Assembly: GCF_002013895.1 (NCBI RefSeq)
Contig: NZ_MAFQ01000005.1
Location: forward strand, 186,001-250,000
From: Mycobacteroides franklinii
GTDB lineage: Bacteria; Actinomycetota; Actinomycetes; Mycobacteriales; Mycobacteriaceae
Direction of reading: 5' to 3'
Length of the DNA: 64,000 nt
Shown: piece after piece, positions 18,297-25,535 of the stretch
How positions within the stretch are numbered: the stretch's first letter is position 1
Layout of the letters: every line of letters starts with the position of its first letter
Translations under genes and position numbers: made by a program
Notes under the pieces: model-generated
Seen by the model: the letters and a program-made list of their open reading frames with translations, nothing else
What the model was told of the DNA's origin: nothing
Databases searched by the model: none

Positions 18297-19391
18297 GTGT
18301 CACAAATGTGTGACGCCGTGGTGATTGGCGCGGGGCAATCGGGCCTGGCAGCCGGGAAAGCATTGCTTGACAGGGGCTTACACCCGATCCTTTTGGAGGC
18401 GGATAACGGGCTGGGAGGCGCGTGGAAGCACTACTACGACAGCCTCGCCCTGTTCAGTCCGGCGCGGTACTCCGGCATGATGGGTATGCCGTTCCCGGGC
18501 GATCCCGATCGTTATCCGGTGCGAGACGAGGTCATCGCGTATCTGCGTGACTACGCGACGCGGCTTGATGCCGAGATTCGGTCGGAATGCCGCGTGGTGC
18601 GAGTCGGCGCGGATGTACACGGTTACTCGGTACTGACCGATGACGGTGACGTACTCGTGTCGCCGATCTTGATCGTGGCTACCGGTACGTACGGAAACCC
18701 GTATGTTCCCCCGGTTTCCGGGGCCGAATCATTTTCGGGACGTCAGTTACATGCCGGACAGTATCGAGCGGCGGCACCGTTCGCCGGTGAGCGCGTGGTG
18801 GTGGTAGGAGCGGGAAACTCGGCAGTGCAGATCGCGGTGGAACTTGCAGAAACGGCGGCGGTCACGCTGGCTACCCGCGGTCGCCCACGCGTGGTACCAC
18901 AACGTCCACTGGGGTTCGATATGCATTTCTGGTATGCCAGAACGGGTTTGGATACCGCCCCTGTCGGGTCTTGGCTACCCCGTCGGCCCAACGCGCCGGT
19001 GTTCGATGACGGCCGGTATCGGGCGGCGATCGGTGCGAGATGCCCCGATCGCCGAAAGATGTTCATACGCTTCGACAATGATGCGGTGGTCTGGGCCGAC
19101 GGCACAGTCGAATCTGTCGACACGATCGTATGGGCGACGGGATATCGGCCAGACGTCGGCTATCTGGCAGGCTTGGGCGTGCTCGACACCAAAGGTGTTC
19201 CGCGCCATCGGAACGGGATAGCGATCTCGCGCCAGGGTTTGGGATACGTCGGGCTGGAGTGGCAGCGATCGCTGTCCTCAGCGACACTGCGAGGAGTCGG
19301 GCGAGACGCCGTCTTCGTCGTCGACCGCTTGCTGCGTCAACAGTCCCGACGCTATCCGTCCACACCGAATAGCTTGGCGCCATTGCGGTAG
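18297..19391 (+). CDS. flavin-containing monooxygenase (FMO/YUCCA-like)
   Basis: 364 residues from a GTG one base after the ligase stop, with GGAGG 5 nt before it. FAD loop VVIGAGQSGLAAGKAL, NADPH loop VVVVGAGNSAVQIAVEL, and the late ATGYRPD motif mark a class B flavoprotein monooxygenase that hydroxylates N or S atoms or inserts oxygen. It is the last gene of the operon and is a plausible tailoring step. Its 3' end overlaps the convergent amidohydrolase gene by 40 bp. Confidence 0.88.
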   Translation: MSQMCDAVVIGAGQSGLAAGKALLDRGLHPILLEADNGLGGAWKHYYDSLALFSPARYSGMMGMPFPGDPDRYPVRDEVIAYLRDYATRLDAEIRSECRVVRVGADVHGYSVLTDDGDVLVSPILIVATGTYGNPYVPPVSGAESFSGRQLHAGQYRAAAPFAGERVVVVGAGNSAVQIAVELAETAAVTLATRGRPRVVPQRPLGFDMHFWYARTGLDTAPVGSWLPRRPNAPVFDDGRYRAAIGARCPDRRKMFIRFDNDAVVWADGTVESVDTIVWATGYRPDVGYLAGLGVLDTKGVPRHRNGIAISRQGLGYVGLEWQRSLSSATLRGVGRDAVFVVDRLLRQQSRRYPSTPNSLAPLR

Positions 19392-20245
19392 AGGACGTCC
19401 CGCATCCAGTCCTCGTCGATGCCCGGCATGGACTGCATTGCGGTAATGGCCTCGGCATATCCGTAGGGGATGTTGGGGAAGTCGCTGCCGAAGTAGATCT
19501 TGTGGCCCAGATCGACAAGCCGGGGGTAGTCGGCGGGTGGGAAGGGCGCCTTCTCGTTGGAGAAGGCGGTGAAGGCCATGGTGGTATCGAGCCGAACTTC
19601 GTCGTACTGCTGGGCGAGATCGAGGAAATCGCTGTACTCGGGCATTCCCATGTGGGCGACGATCAGGCGCAAGCGAGGGAATTGTGTGAGAAGGGCCCTG
19701 ATTCGATCGGGGCCGGTGAATTCACCCGGTGCTGGACCCGACCCGCAATGGATCACGACGGGAACGCCGGCGTCCTCGATGAGACCCCATGCCGGAACAA
19801 GTAGAGGATCAGTGGGGGAGAAGGCCCCCACTTGAATGTGGACCTTGAATACGCCGGCACCCGCTTCGATGGCGTCGCGCACGTAGTCGGCGGCCTCGGG
19901 CTCGGGGAACAGGGTGGCGGTGTGGACGCAGTCCGGTGTCTGCTCCGCGAACTGGCCGGCCCATTGGTTCAACCAGGCCGCCATCTGAGGCTTGTGCGGA
20001 TAGACCAACGAGGTGAAGCGCAGTACTCCGAACTCGCGCAACGTCGCGACCCGCTGGGACTCCTCGGCACGGTAGGTGATGGGCCAGGGGCGCCCAACCA
20101 GTGGGCCGGCCGAGTCGAAGTACGCCCACACCTTGTCCATGACGGATTTCGGCATGAAGTGGGTGTGCACGTCCACGATGCCGGGAATTTCCAGCTGCTG
20201 CCAGATCTGTCTGACGGGCGTCGGGTCGAAGGCTGAAACGGGCAT
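19352..20245 (-). CDS. amidohydrolase 2 family metal-dependent hydrolase
   Basis: 297 residues. It has the TIM-barrel metal site signature VDVHTHFMP, then VVIHCGSGPAPGEFTG, VAHMGMPEYSDFLDLA and YFGSDFPNIPYGYAEA with the terminal metal-binding Asp. This family contains decarboxylases (ACMSD-like) and hydrolases. The start ATG at 20245 begins MPVSAFDP. The promoter region is shared with the divergent DUF1326 gene, and a copper-type box lies inside this gene's own predicted promoter spacer. Confidence 0.82.
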   Translation of the reverse strand: MPVSAFDPTPVRQIWQQLEIPGIVDVHTHFMPKSVMDKVWAYFDSAGPLVGRPWPITYRAEESQRVATLREFGVLRFTSLVYPHKPQMAAWLNQWAGQFAEQTPDCVHTATLFPEPEAADYVRDAIEAGAGVFKVHIQVGAFSPTDPLLVPAWGLIEDAGVPVVIHCGSGPAPGEFTGPDRIRALLTQFPRLRLIVAHMGMPEYSDFLDLAQQYDEVRLDTTMAFTAFSNEKAPFPPADYPRLVDLGHKIYFGSDFPNIPYGYAEAITAMQSMPGIDEDWMRDVLYRNGAKLFGVDG

Positions 20246-20297
20246 GCGCCTATCTATATCAATCGATCGACGCCGCTGAACCAGGCCCGACGAAATA

Positions 20298-20312
20298 TAC
20301 CCCCTATGGGTA
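20298..20312. promoter_or_regulatory. copper-type (RicR/CsoR-like) operator, copy 1
   Basis: TACCC-CCTAT-GGGTA matches TACCC-N5-GGGTA exactly. On the minus strand it sits in the 17-bp spacer between TTGGCA (20315-20320) and TATTTC (20292-20297), the likely promoter of the amidohydrolase gene. Confidence 0.6.
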
Positions 20313-20356
20313 CTTGCCAATCCGGACGACCCGATGCTACGTTCGGTCTGGTCAGA

Positions 20357-20371
20357 TACCCCCATGGGGTA
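20357..20371. promoter_or_regulatory. copper-type (RicR/CsoR-like) operator, copy 2
   Basis: TACCC-CCATG-GGGTA, an exact match to the same pattern, extended by one base pair on each side. It lies just downstream of a plausible promoter (TTGCCA at 20314, 17 bp, CTACGT at 20337) and 17 bp before the DUF1326 start codon, a repressor position. Confidence 0.65.
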
Positions 20372-20388
20372 TGGAAAGGAATGGACAA

Positions 20389-21102
20389 ATGACAGCGTCG
20401 GAAACCTACGACTGGAACCTGAAGGGTGACTGGTTCGATGTGTGCAGTTGCAAGCTGCCGTGCCCGTGCAGCTTCGCGCAGGAACCCACCCACGGTGACT
20501 GCCTGTTCACCCTGGTGTGGCATGTCAGCGAGGGGCACTGGGGCGATGTGGATTTGACCGGCCTGGGCGTGATCGCCCAGGGAGAGTTTCAGGGGAACAT
20601 GTGGATCGGCGATCCGGACGCGACCATGAAGCTGATGTTCTACATCGACGAGGATGCCGACGCCCGGCAGCGCATCGCGCTTGAACGCATCTTCACCGGC
20701 AAGGAAGGCGGCTGGCCGGCCGAGTTCGCGAGTCTCATCGAGGAGTTGCGCGGTATCGAATACGTTCCGATCAACTTCGACAAGGCTGACGATCTCACGA
20801 GCTGGAGTGCACAGATTCCGGGCAAGGTGGATCTGCACGTCGAGGCGTTGACCGGCCCGACCGCCGACCCCAGTCGGCGGGTCACCACCGCGAACGCGCC
20901 GGGTGCGGAAGTTGGACCGGGTCAGGTCGCGACCTGGGGTGTAGTCACGAAGGATCACTCCGTCGGGTTCGAATGGTCGCACGAGCACCGTGGCGGATCC
21001 AGTAAGCACTTCCCGTTCGACTGGCGCCCCGACGGCACGGCGCCACAGGTCAGCGAGGAATTGGCCGAGGCCCAGCAGGGCGGCTGCTGCTGTTCACACT
21101 GA
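20389..21102 (+). CDS. DUF1326 protein, cysteine-rich, probable metal-linked role
   Basis: 237 residues. The N terminus has a dense Cys cluster, Cys19-Cys21-Cys25-Cys27 (VCSCKLPCPCSF), and the protein ends in Cys233-234-235-Ser-His. The body matches DUF1326 (VDLTGLGVIAQGEFQGN, ...FYIDEDADARQRIALERIFTG). Its function is not established. The soft-metal ligands at both ends and an operator of copper-repressor type 17 bp upstream suggest copper handling; that is inference. Start ATG after GGAAAGGA. A strong terminator follows. Confidence 0.78.
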   Translation: MTASETYDWNLKGDWFDVCSCKLPCPCSFAQEPTHGDCLFTLVWHVSEGHWGDVDLTGLGVIAQGEFQGNMWIGDPDATMKLMFYIDEDADARQRIALERIFTGKEGGWPAEFASLIEELRGIEYVPINFDKADDLTSWSAQIPGKVDLHVEALTGPTADPSRRVTTANAPGAEVGPGQVATWGVVTKDHSVGFEWSHEHRGGSSKHFPFDWRPDGTAPQVSEELAEAQQGGCCCSH

Positions 21103-21110
21103 GCGAAGCC

Positions 21111-21145
21111 GGACCGCACCCGATATCGGATTTCGGGTGCGGTCC
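21111..21145 (+). terminator. intrinsic-type hairpin after DUF1326 gene
   Basis: GGACCGCACCCGA pairs with TCGGGTGCGGTCC, a 13-bp perfect stem with a 9-nt loop, 8 bp after the stop codon. Confidence 0.75.
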
Positions 21146-21162
21146 ACGCCGTCCAGCAGAGC

Positions 21163-21193
21163 TTGATCTCAAGTCCAGTTGAGGATTTAGCGT
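21163..21193 (+). promoter_or_regulatory. MerR/SoxR-type promoter and box (second copy)
   Basis: -35 TTGATC, 19-bp spacer, -10 TAGCGT, then 7 bp to the ATG at 21201. The spacer holds CTCAAGT-CC-AGTTGAG (21168-21183), the same box as at 10044 with one arm mismatch. The box starts at the last base of the -35 in both copies, so the layouts are superimposable. The transcript is probably leaderless. Confidence 0.6.
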
Positions 21194-21200
21194 CGCGGGT

Positions 21201-21623
21201 ATGACCTTTAGACCTGATGAGATCGCATTCATGAGGCAAGCCGACCTCGGCAGGCTTGCCACGATTCAACCCGACGGCACACCCCAGGTGAGTCCGGTTG
21301 GATTCTCGTACAACGAGCAACTCGGGACGATAGACGTATCCGGATACAACATGAGTCGAAGCCGTAAGTACCGCAACATCATCCACAACGACAAGGTCGC
21401 GTTCGTTGTGGATGACATCCCGTCCCGAGACCCCTGGCGGGTGCGCTGTTTGGAGATACGCGGGACGGCCCAATCCGCCGTAGGCCCAGTGGCTCGCGGT
21501 GCCGCCGGCGACGAGCTGGATACCGCGATCATCCGCATCACCCCCAGCCGGATCATCAGCTTCGGTATCGACGACCCCGACACGGATCCGCACCTGCTCG
21601 CAGTCGACAACCGCGATGCCTAA
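21201..21623 (+). CDS. PPOX-class F420-dependent oxidoreductase
   Basis: 140 residues. Split-barrel flavin-reductase-like fold: LGRLATIQPDGTPQVSPVGF, then NMSRSRKYRNIIHNDKVAFVVDD, then CLEIRGTAQSAV and IRITPSRIISFGID. This subgroup in actinobacteria binds F420. It is the second PPOX gene in the window with a SoxR-like promoter, the other being at 9606-10025, which suggests shared redox control. Confidence 0.82.
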   Translation: MTFRPDEIAFMRQADLGRLATIQPDGTPQVSPVGFSYNEQLGTIDVSGYNMSRSRKYRNIIHNDKVAFVVDDIPSRDPWRVRCLEIRGTAQSAVGPVARGAAGDELDTAIIRITPSRIISFGIDDPDTDPHLLAVDNRDA

Positions 21624-21678
21624 GGGCACCCGTCGCACCCCGGGAATGAAGTAGGGGCGTTAGGTCTTCAATGGATAC

Positions 21679-22467
21679 GTGAACATCGACTTGACCGGTA
21701 AGACAGCGCTAGTAACGGGATCCACGCAGGGCATCGGACTCGAGATCGTCCGGCAGCTCGCGGCCAGCGGCGCACGTGCGGTGGTGAACGGGCGCTCTCA
21801 AGAGCGTGTCGACGCGGCGGTCGCCGAGGTTGGGCTTCAGCACGGGAGCGTCATCGGCGTGGCCGCCGACGTTTCCACCGCTGAGGGCGTTGACCTGCTC
21901 CGCGAGCAGCTCCCCGAGGTGGACATTCTGGTCAACAATCTGGGCATATTCGGCGCCATACCGGCGCGCGAGATCACCGATGAGCAATGGCGGAACTACT
22001 TCGAAGTGAATGTGTTGTCCGCGGTACGTCTCATTCGGGCATACCTGCCGGGGATGGTCGACGCAGCCTGGGGTCGCATCATCCAGATCGCCAGTGATTC
22101 GGCGATCGTCATTCCGCAGGAAATGATCCACTACGGCGTCTCCAAGACAGCACTGCTGGGAGTGACGCGTGGATTCGCGAAGGACGCCGCGGGCTCGGGT
22201 GTCACGGTCAACTCGGTGATCGCTGGGCCCACACACACCGCGGGCGTGGAAGACTTCGTGTATCAGCTCGTCGACAAGTCGCTGCCGTGGGACGAGGCAC
22301 AGCGTGAATTCATGAAGAAGCATCGGCCGCAATCGCTGTTGCAGCGTTTGATCGAGCCGGTGGAGATTGCCAATCTTGTGGTTTATCTCAGTTCTCCATT
22401 GGCATCTGCGACCACCGGCGCTGCGGTTCGTGCCGACGGCGGCTACGTCGACTCGATCCTGCCCTAG
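21679..22467 (+). CDS. short-chain dehydrogenase/reductase
   Basis: 262 residues from a GTG start. Cofactor loop VTGSTQGIGLEI, VVNGRSQERVDAA, NNLGIFG, Ser in IQIASDSAIV, catalytic YGVSK, and the C-terminal ATTGAAVRADGGYVDSI. An oxidoreductase of unknown substrate. It appears monocistronic: a strong hairpin 26 bp downstream separates it from the convergent gene. Confidence 0.85.
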   Translation: MNIDLTGKTALVTGSTQGIGLEIVRQLAASGARAVVNGRSQERVDAAVAEVGLQHGSVIGVAADVSTAEGVDLLREQLPEVDILVNNLGIFGAIPAREITDEQWRNYFEVNVLSAVRLIRAYLPGMVDAAWGRIIQIASDSAIVIPQEMIHYGVSKTALLGVTRGFAKDAAGSGVTVNSVIAGPTHTAGVEDFVYQLVDKSLPWDEAQREFMKKHRPQSLLQRLIEPVEIANLVVYLSSPLASATTGAAVRADGGYVDSILP

Positions 22468-22490
22468 CCATTCAGGCTTGCATCACAAAG

Positions 22491-22528
22491 AAGGGCCGCT
22501 TCCGTAGGCTGATCCGGAAGCGGCCCTT
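22491..22528. terminator. strong bidirectional terminator hairpin
   Basis: AAGGGCCGCTTCCG pairs with CGGAAGCGGCCCTT: a perfect 14-bp stem with a 10-nt loop, followed by a T-rich stretch. It lies between the convergent SDR (ends 22467) and the small protein gene ending at 22541. Confidence 0.88.
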
Positions 22529-22540
22529 GGTCTTTGCGTC

Positions 22541-22825
22541 TTAGTTGATGCCACCGATGTACTGGCCGCTGGGCGGCGGGGTGAAGCGCATCTGCGGACC
22601 CGAGTTGTTCATCGCGTACTGCCCGGTGCCCAGCCGAGCATGATCCCGGTTGCCGCCCCCGCTGCCGTTGTTACCGGCACCGGCGACGACAGCTGAGGTG
22701 GGGCTGCTCGTCAGTTCGATGGCGGCGTGGGTGGGCACCAGGATCGCCAGACCGATACCGACCACGGCGACAACCCGGCGAACGTTGGTTGATATTGCTT
22801 GCGAGGTTCCGGCGATAGCGGTCAT
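22541..22825 (-). CDS. small exported or membrane-anchored protein, unknown
   Basis: 94 residues from the ATG that begins MTAIAGTSQ. An upstream ATG would add 18 residues but has no ribosome site. One hydrophobic segment (VVAVVGIGLAILVPTHAAI) acts as signal or anchor. The rest is Gly/Asn/Pro-rich, low-complexity sequence ending PPPSGQYIGGIN. No family recognised. It seems to be transcribed alone towards the terminator at 22491. Confidence 0.55.
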   Translation of the reverse strand: MTAIAGTSQAISTNVRRVVAVVGIGLAILVPTHAAIELTSSPTSAVVAGAGNNGSGGGNRDHARLGTGQYAMNNSGPQMRFTPPPSGQYIGGIN

Positions 22826-22982
22826 TTTCTCTGCGCTCCAATGCTTTTGAAGATCCTCTTGCGATGCCTCTAACAACATGAGCGCCGTCTGGTGCCATCC
22901 TGAAGTGCCTGTGATAACTCAGTCAGTCCGATGCGGAATAAACGCGTCGGCCGGACCGCTGGGCATTGCAAGACAGTCGAAT

Positions 22983-23036
22983 ACGCCAACGCGAACCCTG
23001 GCTCGGTCGTGTGACCGGGCGGGTCCGCGTTGGCGT
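22983..23036 (-). terminator. hairpin downstream of secreted-protein gene
   Basis: ACGCCAACGCG pairs with CGCGTTGGCGT (11 bp), 8 bp beyond the stop codon of the gene ending at 23045. Confidence 0.65.
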
Positions 23037-23044
23037 GTGATGGC

Positions 23045-23359
23045 TCAGTTGTATGAGGGGCACGAGATGTCGACGTACACCGTCGAGAAGGCGGTTGCCC
23101 CGCGCAGCCCTTCGATTCCGGTCACCACACATTCAGACAACGGCGCCGTCGGAATTCCATTCAGCTGGACCGTGTAGCCCTGTGCCTGCAACTTGTCCAC
23201 GGTGTCCGATGCCGACGATCCGCCGCCGCCGGCAGCAGAGGCCTGAGCGCCGAAGGTGACTGAGGCCACGGCCATGGCGCCGAGTGCGGCCAGTGCCACC
23301 AGGAAGGAAACTGCCGACCGGATGGCCGATCGAGTGAGGGAGGCGATGCGGGTGTTCAT
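23045..23359 (-). CDS. small secreted protein (paralogue of the one at 4364)
   Basis: 104 residues from MNTRIASLTRSAIRS, preceded by AAAGGAAA. Signal peptide with cleavage near GAQASA. The mature domain ASDTVDKLQAQGYTVQL, then LSECVVTGIEG, ends VYVDISCPSYN. It follows the same Cys pair and GY-x-V layout as the protein at 4364-4669. Probably an extracellular disulfide-bonded small protein of unknown role. It is divergent from a CGNR regulator, with a duplicated 11-bp motif in between. Confidence 0.75.
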   Translation of the reverse strand: MNTRIASLTRSAIRSAVSFLVALAALGAMAVASVTFGAQASAAGGGGSSASDTVDKLQAQGYTVQLNGIPTAPLSECVVTGIEGLRGATAFSTVYVDISCPSYN

Positions 23360-23415
23360 GGCAGTTTCCTTTGTCGTGAGGTAGAGCAATTAAGTGCTAA
23401 CGCTTGAGGCAACTT

Positions 23416-23487
23416 CTATCCATTAGCGAGTATTTCTCTCCGCACTGTTAGATAGGCCACATGGTTACAAGTGGCGCTATCCATTAG
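23416..23487. promoter_or_regulatory. duplicated 11-bp motif in divergent promoter
   Basis: CTATCCATTAG occurs at 23416-23426 and at 23477-23487 in the same orientation, one copy near each of the two divergent genes. An exact 11-mer twice within 72 bp suggests a regulator site, possibly for the adjacent CGNR protein. Confidence 0.45.
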
Positions 23488-23505
23488 GAGAGCTAGAGTC
23501 GGGGG

Positions 23506-24126
23506 ATGGATACGAGCACGTCGGGCACGATCGCCGCCATATTGGGTGAGCCGCTTCCCGTCGAGCTGATGAACACCATTCGTGGTGGTCGGGGGGATGT
23601 TCGGGATGCCCTGGACACCGACGAGGCTGTGTACGAATGGCTCGAAGTGATGGCGGATCGAATCCTTGCCGAATCGGGCGCGCACACCATTGCCTTCTCG
23701 CTGGAGGACGCGCGGTTGGTTGCCGATGATCTCAGGGCACTGCGTGACGCGCTGCGGAGTCTGGCTGCCGAAATCACCGAGGATCCGCGGCCGTCGACAT
23801 CCGCGATGACACACACCCAGGCTGTGGCGACGGTCAACATGCTCGCGAATGCCCGCGCCGAGTTGGTGTGGCCCGTCGATGGAGAGCCGATCCGGGCGGC
23901 GACTGTACGCGGGTCGCAGGCGCGGCTGGCCGTGGGGCTGATAGCGCGTCAGGCGATCGACTTCTTGGGTGGCCCAACACGCCACCAGTTGCGTGCTTGC
24001 CTAGGCCCGCACTGCGTGCTGTTCTTCGTCAAGGAACACCCCAGGCGGGAATGGTGCACGCCGAAATGCGGCAACCGGGCGCGGGTCAAGCGGCACTATG
24101 ACCGCCACGCCGCGGCCGGGTCCTGA
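23506..24126 (+). CDS. CGNR zinc-finger domain protein (putative transcription regulator)
   Basis: 206 residues. The last ~45 form the CGNR zinc finger: LRACLGPHCVLFFV, then REWCTPKCGNRARVKRHYDRH, with four zinc-binding cysteines. The N-terminal ~150 residues are the helical ABATE-like stress/ligand domain typical of this family. Probably a one-component regulator of the adjacent divergent secreted-protein gene or of itself. It ends 3 bp before the convergent DedA gene. Confidence 0.82.
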   Translation: MDTSTSGTIAAILGEPLPVELMNTIRGGRGDVRDALDTDEAVYEWLEVMADRILAESGAHTIAFSLEDARLVADDLRALRDALRSLAAEITEDPRPSTSAMTHTQAVATVNMLANARAELVWPVDGEPIRAATVRGSQARLAVGLIARQAIDFLGGPTRHQLRACLGPHCVLFFVKEHPRREWCTPKCGNRARVKRHYDRHAAAGS

Positions 24127-24129
24127 TGG

Positions 24130-24789
24130 TCAGCCGTTCTCGGGGACCGCGCGCCGCTTCTCCAGGTACACCTTGGCGGCCGTGGCCGCTGCGGGCAGGG
24201 TCGACAAGATGGCGATGATCAGGATGATGATGTCCAGGTGTTCGCCGACGAAGGCGATATTGCCCAGAAAGTAGCCGATCATCGTCAGGCCGATACCCCA
24301 GGCGGCGCTGCCAATGGCGTTGTACAGCAGGAATATTGGATAACGCATGCCCGACATGCCCGCGATCACGGGGGTGAAGGTCCGCACCACGCCGATGAAC
24401 TGTGCAACCAGAAGCGTCTTGGGTCCGTGTTTGTCGAAGAACTCGCGGGAGGCGGTCAGATAGCGCTGTTTGAAGAAGCGCGCGTCTTCCTTCTTGAACA
24501 GCGCCGGACCGAGTCGACGTCCGATGAAGTACCCGCACTGGCTGCCCAGCAGCGCGGCCACTGCGGCACACGGAGCCAACACCTGGATCGCGACGGGGGA
24601 GTTGGGCTGAGCGGCAATCAGTCCCGCGGAGAACAGCAGGGTGTCTCCGGGCAGGAACGGGAAGAGCAGGCCCGTCTCGATGAAGACGATGACCATGACA
24701 CCGGCCAGCACGGCGCCACCGAACAGACCGCCCTCGCCCAGCCAGTACATCGGATCCATGACGTCCGCGGGCGCCAGACCCATGTCCAT
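24130..24789 (-). CDS. DedA family membrane protein
   Basis: 219 residues with several membrane helices. DedA/SNARE-associated signature: VFIETGLLFPFLPGDTLLFSAG near the N terminus, GSQCGYFIGRRLGP in the middle, and FIGVVRTFTPVIAGMSGMRYP with the conserved Arg and Pro. Members are lipid scramblases or flippases linked to envelope homeostasis and drug resistance. Confidence 0.9.
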   Translation of the reverse strand: MDMGLAPADVMDPMYWLGEGGLFGGAVLAGVMVIVFIETGLLFPFLPGDTLLFSAGLIAAQPNSPVAIQVLAPCAAVAALLGSQCGYFIGRRLGPALFKKEDARFFKQRYLTASREFFDKHGPKTLLVAQFIGVVRTFTPVIAGMSGMRYPIFLLYNAIGSAAWGIGLTMIGYFLGNIAFVGEHLDIIILIIAILSTLPAAATAAKVYLEKRRAVPENG

Positions 24790-24884
24790 GGCTGGAAGCT
24801 AGCTACGGAACATTGCTGGACAGGAAACAACACGAGAACCCCACCTGGCGAAGTGCCCGTCACGGCACTTTGAGCGCTCACGGG

Positions 24885-25535
24885 TTACCGGACCGCCGGT
24901 GGTGATAACAGCGCGCGCACCTCCTCATCGGAGACCTGGTGAAAGTCTTGATAGGCGTCGCCCACGGCCTGAAATCGGGACGGGCACGACGCGACGACGA
25001 AATCATCCACCAGGGAACCGAATCGGCGGAACGCCGAGCGCGGGGCTACCGGAACCGCCGCCACCACTCGTGCCGGTAATGCCCTCCTGATGGTCAACAA
25101 CGCCACGCGCATGGTCGCGCCGGTAGCGATCCCGTCATCGACGAGAATCACCGTCTTGTCTTTGATTTCGGTGCCGTGATGGGTCAGGTACAGCCGTTCG
25201 CGGCGGGCCAGTTCGCGCCACTCGCGGGCGGTGACGTCGCGGAGTTGTTCCGGAGTGATGTCCATGGTGCGCACGATGTCGTCGTCGACGACCACTTCGC
25301 CTCCGCTGGCAATGGCCCCCATCGCATACTCGTCGTGTCCCGGTACCCCGAGCTTGCGTACGACCAGCACCTCAAGCGGGACTCTCAGAGCTGTTGCGAT
25401 CTCTCGCCCGACGGGTATTCCGCCACGCGGCAATGCGAGGACCACCACGTCTTGCGTCTTGTAGGGCGCAAGGATGCCCGCCAGCACGCGGCCGGCGTCC
25501 TGGCGATCACTGAACATCCGATGTGTGTGTGACAT
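24885..25535 (-). CDS. phosphoribosyltransferase domain protein
   Basis: 216 residues. It has the PRPP-binding loop VILVDDGIATGATMRVAL and the N-terminal VVVLALPRGGIPVGREIATAL, the layout of the actinobacterial PRTases often found in dormancy or stress loci. Base substrate unknown. I chose the ATG before SHTHRMFSDRQ; it lies inside the end of the LysR gene (29-bp overlap), so translation is probably coupled. Confidence 0.82.
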   Translation of the reverse strand: MSHTHRMFSDRQDAGRVLAGILAPYKTQDVVVLALPRGGIPVGREIATALRVPLEVLVVRKLGVPGHDEYAMGAIASGGEVVVDDDIVRTMDITPEQLRDVTAREWRELARRERLYLTHHGTEIKDKTVILVDDGIATGATMRVALLTIRRALPARVVAAVPVAPRSAFRRFGSLVDDFVVASCPSRFQAVGDAYQDFHQVSDEEVRALLSPPAVR

